Below, in pieces: positions 43,277 through 53,015 of a stretch of DNA of 64,000 bases. The notes under the pieces were generated by a model. That model was not told where the DNA came from, made no database searches, and saw only the letters and a program-made list of their open reading frames with translations. Within the stretch, counting starts at the first letter, position 1. Each line of letters begins with the position of its first letter. The position numbers were made by a program, and so were the translations under genes. The stretch is from Agrobacterium tumefaciens (GTDB lineage: Bacteria > Pseudomonadota > Alphaproteobacteria > Rhizobiales > Rhizobiaceae), in assembly GCA_017744915.1 (NCBI GenBank), contig JAGIAH010000012.1, forward strand, positions 121,990 through 185,989, in the 5' to 3' direction.

Positions 43277-43699
43277 TCAGGGCGAGATATGCAGCACGAT
43301 TTCGCGGTGGTGCGGCTGGTCGCGGTGTTCGAAAAGATAAAGTCCCTGCCACGTGCCGAGCACGAGCCGCCCATCACTGATCGGCACGCCGATGGAAACC
43401 GTCGTCAGCGCCGATTTGATATGGGCGGGCATATCGTCCGGACCTTCGAGCGTGTGAACGACCCAGCGCATGGAAGGATCGCTGGACGGCGGCACGAGGC
43501 GCGAGAAAAATGTCTTGAGATCGCGCCGGACATCGGGGTCGGCATTTTCCTGAATGAGCAGCGAGCAGGATGTGTGGCGAACGAAGATCGTCAGCAGGCC
43601 CTCCTCCAGCCCCGCCTGTTTGACAAGGCCCTGAGCCTCCGATGTGAACTCGTAAAGACCCTGTCCCCGGGTGGCGATGATTATTTTCTTCTGCGGCAC
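43277..43699 (-). CDS. yjbQ: YjbQ family protein (UPF0047)
   Basis: 140 residues, the normal family length when started at the GTG at 43699 (MPQKKIIIATRG), which has AAGGA seven bases upstream. A longer reading to 43753 would cross a palindromic operator-like site and adds a non-conserved tail. Family motifs are present: GLLTIFVRHTSCSLLIQENADP, WVVHTLEGPDDMPAHIKS and LGTWQGLYLFEHR, with metal-binding histidines. Members have weak thiamine-phosphate synthase activity in E. coli; the real role is unclear. It is divergent from the phytochrome gene. Confidence 0.88.
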   Translation of the reverse strand: MPQKKIIIATRGQGLYEFTSEAQGLVKQAGLEEGLLTIFVRHTSCSLLIQENADPDVRRDLKTFFSRLVPPSSDPSMRWVVHTLEGPDDMPAHIKSALTTVSIGVPISDGRLVLGTWQGLYLFEHRDQPHHREIVLHISP

Positions 43700-43734
43700 A
43701 ATTTTTCCTTCAAACAAGCTGGAACAAAATCGAC

Positions 43735-43764
43735 TTTGACAACGTTGCAACATGTCAAATTGTA
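43735..43764 (+). promoter_or_regulatory. nested palindrome and candidate promoter of the phytochrome gene
   Basis: TTTGACA (43735-43741) and TGTCAAA (43753-43759) face each other across 11 bases that include the palindrome GTTGCAAC (43744-43751). TTGACA followed 17 bases later by ATTGTA could also be a sigma-70 promoter toward 43952. Either way the site lies between yjbQ and agp2. Confidence 0.45.
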
Positions 43765-43951
43765 TCCGATGACGTCAGGGATACGACAATCGCGTGACGG
43801 CGGTGTTCTATGAGCACAACGGGAAACCGGCGTCACAGTTGCAGAAAACGGGGAAGGGTTGGCACGATCAGAATGAAGTATTCAGGCTTTCCCATCCCTC
43901 GACCAACAGATTATCTTCGGCACAGACAGACAGGGTGCGAAAGACTGATTC

Positions 43952-46504
43952 ATGGCACCTACTGACTATCATGTCGACCTGACCAATTGCGACCGCGAAC
44001 CCATCCATATTCCGGGCTATATTCAAACCCATGGCTGTCTCATCGCCTGCGACAATGCCATGCGCATGGTGCTGCGGCACTCTGAAAACTGCCGCGAACT
44101 GCTCGGCGTTGACGGCGATATCAACGGCAGGACCGCAGAGGATGTGCTCGGCAAAAAGCTCGTCCACGATCTTCGCAACGCACTGACCGTCACCGGCAGA
44201 ACCGCGCGTCCGGCCATGCTGCCCAACACGGAAACAAGCGATGGCCGCAGTTTCGATATTTCGCTCCATCGCTACAAATCCACCACCATCATCGAATTTG
44301 AACCCTCCCGAAGCGAAACCCAGCCGCTCGGCACCGCCCGGAAGATGGTGGACCGCATCCGCGAGGCGGACAGCGTCGAAAGCCTGATTTCCAGAACGAC
44401 GCGGCTGATAAAGGCGACGCTCGGTTACGACCGGGTGATGATCTACCGTTTTGAGGAAGACGGCGCCGGCAAGGTCGTATCGGAAGCCAAGCAGCCGGAG
44501 CTGGAAAGCTTTCTCGGGCAGTATTTCCCCGCCAGCGATATCCCGCAGCAGGCCCGCGCGCTTTATCTAAGGAACACGCTGCGCATCATCTCCGATGCCA
44601 GCGGCGCACGCGTTCCCGTCCTGCCGGCCCTCGATGCCTCCGGCGAGCCGCTCGACCTCTCTTACGCGCATCTGCGCAGCGTCTCGCCCATTCATTGCGA
44701 ATATCTCCGCAACATGGGTGTTGCCGCCTCCATGTCGATTTCGGTGATTGTCGACGGCGCGCTTTGGGGGCTGATCGCCTGCCACCATTATTCTCCGCGT
44801 GTGCTGACCATGCCGGTTCGGATCGCCGCTGAAATGTTCGGGGAATTTTTCTCCATGCATCTGCAGGTTCTGAAGCAGAAACGCAGGCTCGATACCGTCA
44901 ACCACGCCCATGCCGCGCTCGACCGGTTTTTGCGGCTTGCCGCCCATCACGCCAACATTGAAGAATTGCTGGTCGACAGTTTTCAGGATTTTGCCGATCT
45001 GATGCCGTGTGATGGCGTCGGGCTCTGGGTCGGCAACAACTGGCATGGCCATGGGGCAACGCCGCCGCATGACGCCATTCCAAGACTGGCGCGTTTCGTC
45101 GCCTCCGCGTCAGAAGGCAAGGTCTGGGCGACGCACGCCCTCTCGCAGGCCATACCGGAAGCGGAGATCTATGCCGGCACCGCCGCCGGCATGCTCGCCA
45201 TCCCGCTGTCTCAGGTGAAAAACAACTATCTGCTGTTTTTCCGCAAGGAGATCGTGCAGAGCCTGAACTGGGCCGGCAATCCGGAAAAATCCTATGAGAC
45301 CGGCCCGATGGGCGACCGCCTCACGCCGCGCAAGAGTTTTGCGATCTGGAAGGAGACCGTTCGCCTGCAGGCGCAACCCTGGTCTGAAGCCGACCGGGAA
45401 ATTGCCGAAGCCGCCAGAATTGCGCTGGTTGAGGTTGCCTTCCATCACAGCGAGCTGATGGCCGGTGAAAGGGAGCGCGCCGAAGTGCGCCAGCGCATGC
45501 TGAACGAGGAACTCAACCACCGCGTCAAGAATGTTCTGGCCATCATCAAATCGCTGGTCGGCAATCCCTCGCAGGAGGGCAAGACGCTGCAGGATTATGT
45601 CACCGCGCTGAAGGGCCGCATTCAGGCGCTGTCCTTTGCCCATGACCAGATTATTCGCGGTGAAGGCGGCGGCGCGCTGCGCGATCTGCTGGATGCCGAA
45701 CTGTCGCCGCATCGTTCGCCCGAAACCGTGGTGGAACTGACCGGGCCACAGATCACGCTCGATTCGCGCGCTTTCTCCGTCATGGCTCTGGTTCTGCACG
45801 AGCTGGCGACGAATGCCGCCAAATACGGCGCGCTGTCGCAAACCGGCGGGCAATTGCATGTGCGCTGGCAGATCAACGACAACCGCGATTGCGAAATTCA
45901 GTGGCGTGAAACCCTGCCCATCAAGCTGCCGACACCGTCGCGCGCCGGTTTCGGCACGGCGCTCATCAGCCGCAGCATTCCCTACGATCTCGGCGGGCGC
46001 AGCACGATACGCTATTTGCCGGACGGGCTGGAAGCGGAGATACTCCTACCCTCCCGCCATGTTTCATCCGCCACAACAGCCTCCGACACAAAAGACGGGG
46101 ACAGGACCGCACCGCGGCCCAGACGTTATAACCGGGAGGAGCCGTTGAAAATATTGCTTGTCGAAGACCAGATGCTGATTGCCATGGATGTCGAGAACAT
46201 GCTGGAGGACAACGGCATCAAGGCAATCGAAACGGCGACATCGTCGGCCATGGCGATCGAAAAGCTGAAGAGCTATGTGCCGGATGTGGCCATTCTCGAC
46301 ATCAATCTCGGTTCCGATACCTCAATCCCCGTCGCCCGCGAACTCCACCGCCGCGGCGTCCCCTTCCTCTTCGCCACCGGTTATGCGGATGGCAGCATGG
46401 TGCCGGATGAATTCGGCAATGTGCCGGTGATCCGGAAGCCCTATGACGAGGATGCGCTGATGGCAGGGATCGGGATTCTGGTGGGGAACACGGAGCGGGT
46501 ATAG
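43952..46504 (+). CDS. bphP2: bathy-type bacteriophytochrome histidine kinase with fused receiver (Agp2/BphP2)
   Basis: 850 residues. The PAS domain carries the biliverdin-binding Cys13 (VDLTNCDRE). A GAF domain (about 140-310) has the phytochrome signature PASDIPQQARALY and SPIHCEYLRNMG. A PHY domain (about 320-500) follows. The kinase is HWE/HisKA_2 type, with the histidine in ELNHRVKNVLAI (near 525) and QWRETLPI as the W-x-E motif. A C-terminal receiver (about 730-845) has LVEDQMLIAMDVENML and phospho-acceptor VAILDINLG. This order matches Agrobacterium Agp2, a bathyphytochrome whose dark state is Pfr (locus Atu2165 in C58, from memory). It senses far-red light; no separate response regulator gene adjoins. 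Confidence 0.95.
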   Translation: MAPTDYHVDLTNCDREPIHIPGYIQTHGCLIACDNAMRMVLRHSENCRELLGVDGDINGRTAEDVLGKKLVHDLRNALTVTGRTARPAMLPNTETSDGRSFDISLHRYKSTTIIEFEPSRSETQPLGTARKMVDRIREADSVESLISRTTRLIKATLGYDRVMIYRFEEDGAGKVVSEAKQPELESFLGQYFPASDIPQQARALYLRNTLRIISDASGARVPVLPALDASGEPLDLSYAHLRSVSPIHCEYLRNMGVAASMSISVIVDGALWGLIACHHYSPRVLTMPVRIAAEMFGEFFSMHLQVLKQKRRLDTVNHAHAALDRFLRLAAHHANIEELLVDSFQDFADLMPCDGVGLWVGNNWHGHGATPPHDAIPRLARFVASASEGKVWATHALSQAIPEAEIYAGTAAGMLAIPLSQVKNNYLLFFRKEIVQSLNWAGNPEKSYETGPMGDRLTPRKSFAIWKETVRLQAQPWSEADREIAEAARIALVEVAFHHSELMAGERERAEVRQRMLNEELNHRVKNVLAIIKSLVGNPSQEGKTLQDYVTALKGRIQALSFAHDQIIRGEGGGALRDLLDAELSPHRSPETVVELTGPQITLDSRAFSVMALVLHELATNAAKYGALSQTGGQLHVRWQINDNRDCEIQWRETLPIKLPTPSRAGFGTALISRSIPYDLGGRSTIRYLPDGLEAEILLPSRHVSSATTASDTKDGDRTAPRPRRYNREEPLKILLVEDQMLIAMDVENMLEDNGIKAIETATSSAMAIEKLKSYVPDVAILDINLGSDTSIPVARELHRRGVPFLFATGYADGSMVPDEFGNVPVIRKPYDEDALMAGIGILVGNTERV

Positions 46505-46541
46505 GAGGCGTTACCCGCAAGGAGACCTCCTCATACTCGAC

Positions 46542-46570
46542 GTCATCCTCGGGCCTGTCCCGAGGATGAC
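46542..46570. repeat. GTCATCC repeat, copy 4 (single hairpin)
   Basis: GTCATCCTCGGG, CCTGT and CCCGAGGATGAC form one 12-bp hairpin with GTC/GAC ends. It is half of the element found elsewhere, between the convergent phytochrome and DUF930 genes, and could terminate both. Confidence 0.8.
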
Positions 46571-46623
46571 GAACGGTGGTTGTCAGACCGGCCGCCAATC
46601 GTCAAAATCGAGGAAACCCACCC

Positions 46624-47589
46624 TCATTGAAATCTCGTAAAGCCCCGCTTTTTCGCTTCTTCCGGGCTGACCTCATTGCCGATTTTAAAGCGGAACTCCG
46701 TCACGGTGTAATTTTCCAGATCGACTTCGCACTGGAAAGAAACATCGTGCCAGCCATTGCCGGTGTTGAACGCACCGCCGGAAGCGTCGATCGAATTGCC
46801 GGAAATCCTCCCGCCCGTGTCCGAATAGGGGATCATGCCTCTAGCCGAAAAACCCGCGCCCTGAATTTGGGCCAGAGCTTCAGTGCTGCAAAGCTGCACG
46901 ATGCGGCGACGGGGCGGTAGATCGCCGAACATCTGCCGTCTCTGGGCCGGCGAGAGCATGGAGGCAGACAACAGGTTTTTGGCCGCAGGAAGCTTAGCGG
47001 GCTTCTTCTCCGCAACCTCCGCAGGCTTTTCCTCGGAAGGCTTTGCCTGTGGCACCGGCGGCTGTTCCGGCTGTTTTTCTTCCTTCACGGGTGAAACCGC
47101 AATCTCCCCCTGCTCCGCGGAAGCCTGAAGATCGTTGTTGGCGGCAGGTGGCACGGGCTTCTCCTCAGCCGCCTTTTCAGGCTGGTTTGCCGGTTCCTCG
47201 GAAGCCTCGCTCTTTTCCGCTTCTTCCGTCTTGCCCGGCTTGTCTGCGGGGTCCGCCTGCGTCTCCTCCGGCCGCATGGCGATGGCCGGCAGCGTCGCCT
47301 GCGGCGGCGGCAAAGGTTTCGCCTCTTCCTGTGGCGGCGCGGGCGGGGGTGGCGGAGGTTGCGGTTTTTCCTCTTTCGCCTTCTCCTCGCCCGGCGGCGG
47401 GGCCTCTTCCGCCTTTTTCTCCTCGGGCGGCGGCACCAGATCGACGCTGATGCTTTCCGGTTCCTGCGGTTCGGCTATCCGTTCCGGCAATTCGAAAAAG
47501 AACAGCGCAACGACGACAAGATGCAGCAACACGGAGACGGGCACAGCCCATCCTCCCCGCCGCCATTTGCTTGCCGAAGCCTGTTGCAT
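46624..47589 (-). CDS. DUF930 protein with TonB-like N-terminus
   Basis: 321 residues. One N-terminal membrane helix (WAVPVSVLLHLVVVALFFF) is followed by a long Pro/Glu/Lys-rich rod (about residues 45-200), as in TonB and TolA, and a C-terminal DUF930 domain with cysteines (IVQLCSTEALAQIQ, DVSFQCEVDLEN). The layout suggests an inner-membrane protein that spans the periplasm and presents the DUF930 module near the outer membrane. It differs from TonB in the C-terminal fold, and no ExbBD genes adjoin. It lies just downstream of rpoD on the same strand, after the rpoD terminator. Confidence 0.8.
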   Translation of the reverse strand: MQQASASKWRRGGWAVPVSVLLHLVVVALFFFELPERIAEPQEPESISVDLVPPPEEKKAEEAPPPGEEKAKEEKPQPPPPPPAPPQEEAKPLPPPQATLPAIAMRPEETQADPADKPGKTEEAEKSEASEEPANQPEKAAEEKPVPPAANNDLQASAEQGEIAVSPVKEEKQPEQPPVPQAKPSEEKPAEVAEKKPAKLPAAKNLLSASMLSPAQRRQMFGDLPPRRRIVQLCSTEALAQIQGAGFSARGMIPYSDTGGRISGNSIDASGGAFNTGNGWHDVSFQCEVDLENYTVTEFRFKIGNEVSPEEAKKRGFTRFQ

Positions 47590-47683
47590 CTTATCGAACC
47601 AAATAGAACCCGAGCATTTCCGACCAAGGCGGAATGCCTGCTTTCACACATAAGGCTTGTCGCAGAGTTCGCCAGTGCGGGAA

Positions 47684-47717
47684 ACAAAAAACCCGGCCAG
47701 AGCAGACTGACCGGGTT
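47684..47717 (-). terminator. terminator of rpoD
   Basis: AACCCGG and CCGGGTT pair across a 14-base loop. On the minus strand the stem is followed by TTTTTTGTTTC. Confidence 0.75.
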
Positions 47718-47740
47718 CAATTTTAAAGGAAGCGGAGAGC

Positions 47741-49795
47741 TTAGCTGTCGAGGAAGCTTCTGAGCTTTCTGGAGCGGCTCGGGTGCTTCAGCTTGCGCAG
47801 CGCCTTCGCTTCGATCTGACGAATACGTTCGCGCGTGACCGAGAACTGCTGGCCGACTTCTTCCAGCGTATGGTCCGTGTTCATGCCGATGCCGAAACGC
47901 ATGCGCAGAACACGTTCTTCACGCGGCGTCAGTGAAGCCAGAACGCGGGTGGTCGTCTCGCGCAGGTTCGCCTGGATGGCGGCGTCGATCGGCAGCAGCG
48001 CGTTCTTGTCCTCGATGAAGTCACCGAGATGCGAATCTTCTTCGTCACCCACGGGGGTTTCGAGCGAGATCGGCTCCTTGGCGATCTTCAGAACCTTGCG
48101 CACCTTTTCAAGCGGCATGGCCAGCTTCTCGGCCAGCTCTTCCGGGGTCGGCTCGCGGCCGATCTCGTGCAGCATCTGGCGCGATGTACGGACGATCTTG
48201 TTGATCGTTTCGATCATGTGAACCGGAATACGGATCGTGCGGGCCTGGTCGGCGATCGAACGGGTGATCGCCTGCCTGATCCACCAGGTGGCATAGGTCG
48301 AGAACTTGTAACCACGGCGATATTCGAACTTGTCGACCGCCTTCATCAGGCCGATATTGCCTTCCTGAATGAGATCGAGGAACTGCAGACCACGGTTGGT
48401 ATACTTCTTCGCAATCGAGATCACGAGACGCAGGTTGGCCTCGACCATCTCCTTCTTGGCGATGCGCGCCTCGCGCTCGCCCTTCTGCACCATCGAAACG
48501 ATACGGCGGAATTCGGCGATGGAAATGCCGGTTTCCGTGGAGAGGTTCTGGATTTCCTGACGGATTTCCCGGATCGTGTTGCTTTCTTCGCGAGCGAATT
48601 CCTTCCAGCCGCGGGCGGCCAGATTGGCAATCGACTTCATCCAGTTCGGATCGAGTTCCGCACCGTGATACTGCTCAAGGAAGCTGTCGCGCTTGACGCC
48701 GTAGGATTCGGCAAGGCGCAGCAGCCGGCCTTCATTCTGCATCAGGCGCTTGGAAATGTCGTAGAGCTGCTCGACAAGGCTGTCGATGCGGTTCTGGTTC
48801 AGCGACAGCGACTTGACGGCCGTGATCAGCTGATCCTTCAGTTCCTTATAACGGCGTTCCTGGCCGGAAGAGAGCGTGCCCGTGCAGGCGAGGCGCGCTT
48901 CCACCTGCTGATCCTGAAGCTTGCGCAGCTTCTTGTAGGTGTCAGCAATAGTGTCGAGCGTTTCCATGACCTGCGGGCGCAGTTCGGCTTCCATCGCGGC
49001 AAGCGAAAGGTTGGACTCGTCGTCGTCCTCTTCTTCCTCTTCCGGCGGCAGGCCGTCGCCACCAACGTCAGTCACGTCTTCGTCGCCGGTCGGCGCGCGC
49101 AGCTTGCGGGTCTTTTCCTTCTCTTCGGCGGCCTTGCGGTCAGCCTCGATCTTTTCCGGGCTCTGGAACTGGGGGGCCGCCTTGGCTTCCGGACCGGAAT
49201 AGGTCGTCTCGAGATCGATGATCTCGCGCAGCAGCGTCGTGCCTTCGTTCAACTCGTCGCGCCAGATGATCAGTGCCTGGAACGTCAGCGGGCTTTCGCA
49301 CAGGCCCGAAATCATCGTTTCGCGGCCAGCCTCGATGCGCTTGGCGATGGCGATTTCGCCTTCGCGCGACAGAAGCTCGACGGAACCCATTTCGCGCAGA
49401 TACATGCGCACCGGGTCATCGGTACGGTCGGTCGGTTCTTTCTTCTTGGCGGTCGCAAGCGCGGTGCCGCTGGAAGGGGCAAGTTCGCCGCCCTCGGAAT
49501 CGTCACCATCGGAATCGCTGTCGTCGTCGCTGCTGGCGGCTTCTTCTGCGTCCTCGTCCTCGATCACGTTGATGCCCATGTCGGACAGCATCGCCATCGT
49601 GTCTTCGATCTGCTCGGAAGTCACCTCTTCGGACGGCAGGACGGAATTCAGCTCGTCCATCGTCACATAGCCGCGCTTCTTGGCGGCCTTGATCATTTTC
49701 TTGACCGCGTCATCCGAAAGGTCGAGAAGCGGGCCGTCCGTCGCACCGTCGCGTTCGTTTTCTGCTTCTTCGTTTTCTTTGACTTTGGTTGCCAT
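47741..49795 (-). CDS. rpoD: primary RNA polymerase sigma factor (sigma-70)
   Basis: 684 residues, the usual alphaproteobacterial length. Region 1.1 is followed by a strongly acidic stretch ([20 protein letters not shown] region), region 1.2 ([11 protein letters not shown]), the non-conserved insert, and region 2 with [12 protein letters not shown] and the -10-reading helix [14 protein letters not shown]. Region 3 and region 4.2 follow, the latter with [20 protein letters not shown] and a C-terminal basic KLRSFLDS. It directs housekeeping transcription. dnaG lies upstream on the same strand, separated by 393 bases, so this resembles the rpsU-dnaG-rpoD macromolecular synthesis arrangement without rpsU. 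Confidence 0.98.
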   Translation of the reverse strand: MATKVKENEEAENERDGATDGPLLDLSDDAVKKMIKAAKKRGYVTMDELNSVLPSEEVTSEQIEDTMAMLSDMGINVIEDEDAEEAASSDDDSDSDGDDSEGGELAPSSGTALATAKKKEPTDRTDDPVRMYLREMGSVELLSREGEIAIAKRIEAGRETMISGLCESPLTFQALIIWRDELNEGTTLLREIIDLETTYSGPEAKAAPQFQSPEKIEADRKAAEEKEKTRKLRAPTGDEDVTDVGGDGLPPEEEEEDDDESNLSLAAMEAELRPQVMETLDTIADTYKKLRKLQDQQVEARLACTGTLSSGQERRYKELKDQLITAVKSLSLNQNRIDSLVEQLYDISKRLMQNEGRLLRLAESYGVKRDSFLEQYHGAELDPNWMKSIANLAARGWKEFAREESNTIREIRQEIQNLSTETGISIAEFRRIVSMVQKGEREARIAKKEMVEANLRLVISIAKKYTNRGLQFLDLIQEGNIGLMKAVDKFEYRRGYKFSTYATWWIRQAITRSIADQARTIRIPVHMIETINKIVRTSRQMLHEIGREPTPEELAEKLAMPLEKVRKVLKIAKEPISLETPVGDEEDSHLGDFIEDKNALLPIDAAIQANLRETTTRVLASLTPREERVLRMRFGIGMNTDHTLEEVGQQFSVTRERIRQIEAKALRKLKHPSRSRKLRSFLDS

Positions 49796-50188
49796 CTATC
49801 TCGTCGCTTTCCCTGACGCTAACACCTGTTCCGCCGCATCGCCGTCCGCCCCTTGAGCATCCAGCGGTTTGCCGCGAATCACTGTCAGACACCTAACGGA
49901 GTGATCTTTAATTGCCGATTAACCACGGCAGCCTCAGGCAGAATGCAAAGACAGTGCACCCGGAAATGCTTGCTCATGCAATTTCTATCCGCCAAGGCTC
50001 ATTCCACCTTACTTTTCCTGAAATGGTGATTCCCGCTATTTCCCGCCCCGTCAAGCCTTTGAGAGCGAGACAGCCACGGAAATTCTCAAAAAAGGCCGCA
50101 TTTTGCGGTTATCACCAGACTATCCCCTATTTAGGACGCTTGCTGCAAAAGGCAACCCCACACGTCTTTCAATTCTTGGCCAGCCCTC
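49796..50188 (-). promoter_or_regulatory. rpoD leader and dnaG terminator region
   Basis: This 393-base gap holds no supported gene. A short stem CCGCA/TGCGG with A-rich flank (50087-50108) may terminate dnaG on the minus strand (it ends in TTTTTT there). The part nearest 49796 should hold the rpoD promoter; I cannot place the boxes with confidence. Confidence 0.4.
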
Positions 50189-52174
50189 TCAGCCATGGCC
50201 GAAGGCAGGCCCCTTCACCCGGCCGGACATGACACCGAAACCATCGATGATCGCTTCCTGATTTTCCATGCGGCCGATTTCCAGCTGCACTTCGGCCAGC
50301 GCCCGCACCAGAAGCGTGCCGCGCTCATCATCCGTCGCCTCGGCTATTTCCCGTTCCAGTTCACGTTTCTGCCAGAGCAGCGATTTCGTCCTCTTATGCA
50401 GCGAAAGCGCCTGCACATACCCCTCACGTGCATCCTCCATCGCCGCCTGTTCGGTCGCGGTCCACAGGCGGGCATTGCGCACCTGCTGGTCCATGACCTT
50501 CAAAAGCGCCTCGAAGCCCTGCTGCGACAGACGCTCGATCAGCCCGGCCCGCGATACCTCCGCCGCACTTTCCGCAGCAAAGGTCAGCACCGTCGACCAC
50601 AGGCGTTGCAGATCACGGTTCTCGTAATCGATGGCGGCGATCTCGTCATATTCCTCAAGCAGCAATTCGGGATGGTTGACGATGGTAATGGCAAGAACGC
50701 TTTCACGCAGCGAAGGCTTGGTCTGATAGCCCCGGACAAGGCCGGACTGCGCCAGGCGGTCGGAAATGCTGCTGGCCGGCGCGGCCATGGCCCCACCCCG
50801 CCCCGGCGCATTACGCTGGAAGCCGCGACCCGCTCCCTGACCGCCCTCGCGGCGAAAATTCCCACCCTGCGAGCCGCCCGACTGGAAACGCGGCTGGAAA
50901 AATCCGTTCAGCCTGTCGCGCATATCCTGCTGATAAAAACGGCGCACGGTCTCGTCGCCGATCACGGCCACGATCTGCCGCAGCCGGCTTTCAAGCTGCG
51001 CGCGCTTTTCCGGTGTATCGAATGTGACGCCGGCCGTCTCGCGGCTCCAGATCATCGCCGCCAGCGGCTTGGCTTCCGAAAGCACCCGGTCGAAAGGCGC
51101 ACGCCCTTCCAGCCGCACGAGATCGTCCGGGTCCTTGCCATCGGGCAGAAGCGCGAAGCTGACGGAACGGTCCGGCTTGATATGCGGCAGGGCAAGATCA
51201 GCCGCACGGTTGGCCGCGCGAATGCCCGCACCATCGCCATCGAAGCAGAGGATCGGCTGCGGCGACATTTTCCAGAGGAGATCGAGCTGGCTTTCGGTCA
51301 GTGCCGTGCCGAGCGGCGCAACGGCATTTTCGACACCCGCCTGATAAAGCGCGATGACATCCATATAACCTTCAACCGCGATGACCGAACCGCCGGCCGC
51401 CTGCGAAGCGCGGCGGGCCCGGGCGAAATTATAAAGAACATTGCCCTTGTGGAAGAGTTCGGTCTCGTTGGAATTCAGATATTTCGCCACCGCATCCGCC
51501 GCCATGGCGCGGCCGCCGAAGGCGATCACCTTTTCCCGCGAGGACAGGATCGGGAACATGATGCGATCGCGAAACCGGTCATAGGAGACCGGCACGTTTT
51601 CGTGCACCACCAGCCCGCAGGCTTCCATCTGCTCCTTGGACACGCCCTTGCTCGCCAGATGCTCCTTCAGCGCATTGCGGCTATCCGGCGCATAACCCAG
51701 CCGGAAAGTCTCGATGGTGCGCCCGGTCAGCCCGCGATCGCGCAGGTAAGCCCGCGCCCGCGCACCAAGCGCCGTCTGCAACTGATCCTGAAAGAACAGC
51801 GTCGCCATTTCCATGACGTCCTGAAGCGAAGTGCGTTCACGTTCGCGCTTCTCCGCCTGCGGATCGGGCTGCGGCATGGAAATGCCGGCCATATCAGCGA
51901 CCTGTTGCACGGCTTCAGGAAAACTCAGGCCCTCAAGCTCCGTCAGAAACCGGAAATGATCGCCGGAAACACCACAACCGAAGCAATGATACCGGCCCTT
52001 GCGATCCTCGCAGTGGAAGCTCGGGCTTTTTTCACCGTGGAACGGGCAGCAGGCCCAATAGTCTCCCCGCGACGTGTTGGTCTTCTTCTTGTCCCAGGAC
52101 ACACGTCGGCCGATCACATCAGAGATGTGCACGCGGTCGCGTATCTCATCGAGGAAAGAATTGGAAAAGCGCAT
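50189..52174 (-). CDS. dnaG: DNA primase
   Basis: 661 residues. An N-terminal CHC2 zinc finger (CCPFHGEKSPSF with HCFGCGVSGDHF, about residues 40-70) is followed by the catalytic core with the Toprim segment IAVEGYMDVIALYQAG and FDGDGAGIRAANRA, whose acids bind metal. A glycine/arginine-rich linker (about 430-475, with repeated GG and RG) leads to the C-terminal DnaB-binding helical bundle. It makes RNA primers at the replication fork. The linker is unusually Gly/Arg-rich for a primase, as seen in other Rhizobiales. It lies upstream of rpoD and downstream of yqeY on the same strand. Confidence 0.97.
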   Translation of the reverse strand: MRFSNSFLDEIRDRVHISDVIGRRVSWDKKKTNTSRGDYWACCPFHGEKSPSFHCEDRKGRYHCFGCGVSGDHFRFLTELEGLSFPEAVQQVADMAGISMPQPDPQAEKRERERTSLQDVMEMATLFFQDQLQTALGARARAYLRDRGLTGRTIETFRLGYAPDSRNALKEHLASKGVSKEQMEACGLVVHENVPVSYDRFRDRIMFPILSSREKVIAFGGRAMAADAVAKYLNSNETELFHKGNVLYNFARARRASQAAGGSVIAVEGYMDVIALYQAGVENAVAPLGTALTESQLDLLWKMSPQPILCFDGDGAGIRAANRAADLALPHIKPDRSVSFALLPDGKDPDDLVRLEGRAPFDRVLSEAKPLAAMIWSRETAGVTFDTPEKRAQLESRLRQIVAVIGDETVRRFYQQDMRDRLNGFFQPRFQSGGSQGGNFRREGGQGAGRGFQRNAPGRGGAMAAPASSISDRLAQSGLVRGYQTKPSLRESVLAITIVNHPELLLEEYDEIAAIDYENRDLQRLWSTVLTFAAESAAEVSRAGLIERLSQQGFEALLKVMDQQVRNARLWTATEQAAMEDAREGYVQALSLHKRTKSLLWQKRELEREIAEATDDERGTLLVRALAEVQLEIGRMENQEAIIDGFGVMSGRVKGPAFGHG

Positions 52175-52504
52175 GGGTTACCCGTTCGAGGCCAGTCTTT
52201 CATATAAGCGCAGAAAGGCGTGAGCACCAACCCAAAGAAAGACAATACCCGATATTCACAGGTCACAGAGATGAAAACCGATGCCGCCATTGCGCCGGCT
52301 TCCGGCGAATTTATGGCAGTGCAACATCACCAAAAATTATGTTTTTGTAATTTGAGCCGCACGCGTCAGCGATATAAAAATGTAACCACAGAAAGCGCGA
52401 TGAATATTCGCTAAATCTGCCGACACCCGCAGGCACGTCCCCCCCCCCCGAAAAGCCTGTGACGGACCGCATTCTGATCCGCTGGAATGCGCTTTCGTCG
52501 GCAG
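52175..52504 (-). other. gap between dnaG and the yqeY terminator
   Basis: No gene is visible. An AT-rich stretch (about 52320-52410) upstream of dnaG probably holds its promoter. An unbroken run of 11 C lies at 52439-52449. Confidence 0.4.
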
Positions 52505-52545
52505 AAAAAAGGCAGGGCAGCCCACATCTGCCCTGCCTTTACTTT
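52505..52545 (-). terminator. terminator of yqeY
   Basis: AAAGGCAGGGCAG and CTGCCCTGCCTTT form a 13-bp stem with loop CCCACAT. A runs on the left become a T run on the minus strand, 20 bases after the yqeY stop. Confidence 0.88.
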
Positions 52546-52562
52546 TTGCCGGATGCTTGAAC

Positions 52563-53015
52563 TTACTTCAGCAAATCCTTGACGACACCCGAGGCCTTCG
52601 CAAAGTCGATCTGGCCGGGATAACGCTCTTTCAGCGCATTCATGCACTTGCCCATGTCGCGCAGGCCGGAGGCACCGGTCTCGGTGATGACGGCCTGGCA
52701 GAGTTCGCGCACTTTTTCGGCCGGGATTTCTTCCGGCATGAATTCCTTGATGATGACGATTTCCTCGCGCTCCTGAGCGGCAAGCTCGGGACGGCCGGCA
52801 CCTTCATAAATGGTGGCGGACTCTTCCCGCTGCTTCACCATCTTGGTCAGAATCTGCATGATATCCTCATCGCTGACGGGGTCCTTGCCCACGCCGCGAT
52901 TGGCGATATCGCGATCCTTGATAGCGGTCTGGATGAGACGCACGGTCGAGGTGCGGCGTGCATCACGAGCCTTCAGCGCATCTTTCAAAGTATTAGCGAA
53001 CACGTCGCGCAGCAT
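52563..53015 (-). CDS. yqeY: GatB/YqeY domain protein
   Basis: 150 residues. The protein matches the tail domain of the GatB amidotransferase subunit: N-terminal LRDVFANTLKDALKARDARR, middle KMVKQREESATIYEGAGRPEL and C-terminal DMGKCMNALKERYPGQIDFAKAS. In GatB this module contacts tRNA; as a free protein it is often encoded beside dnaG and rpoD, as here. Its role is uncertain, possibly tRNA-dependent amidation or quality control. TTCTCCTT on the plus strand is the complement of its AAGGAGAA ribosome site. Confidence 0.92.
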   Translation of the reverse strand: MLRDVFANTLKDALKARDARRTSTVRLIQTAIKDRDIANRGVGKDPVSDEDIMQILTKMVKQREESATIYEGAGRPELAAQEREEIVIIKEFMPEEIPAEKVRELCQAVITETGASGLRDMGKCMNALKERYPGQIDFAKASGVVKDLLK

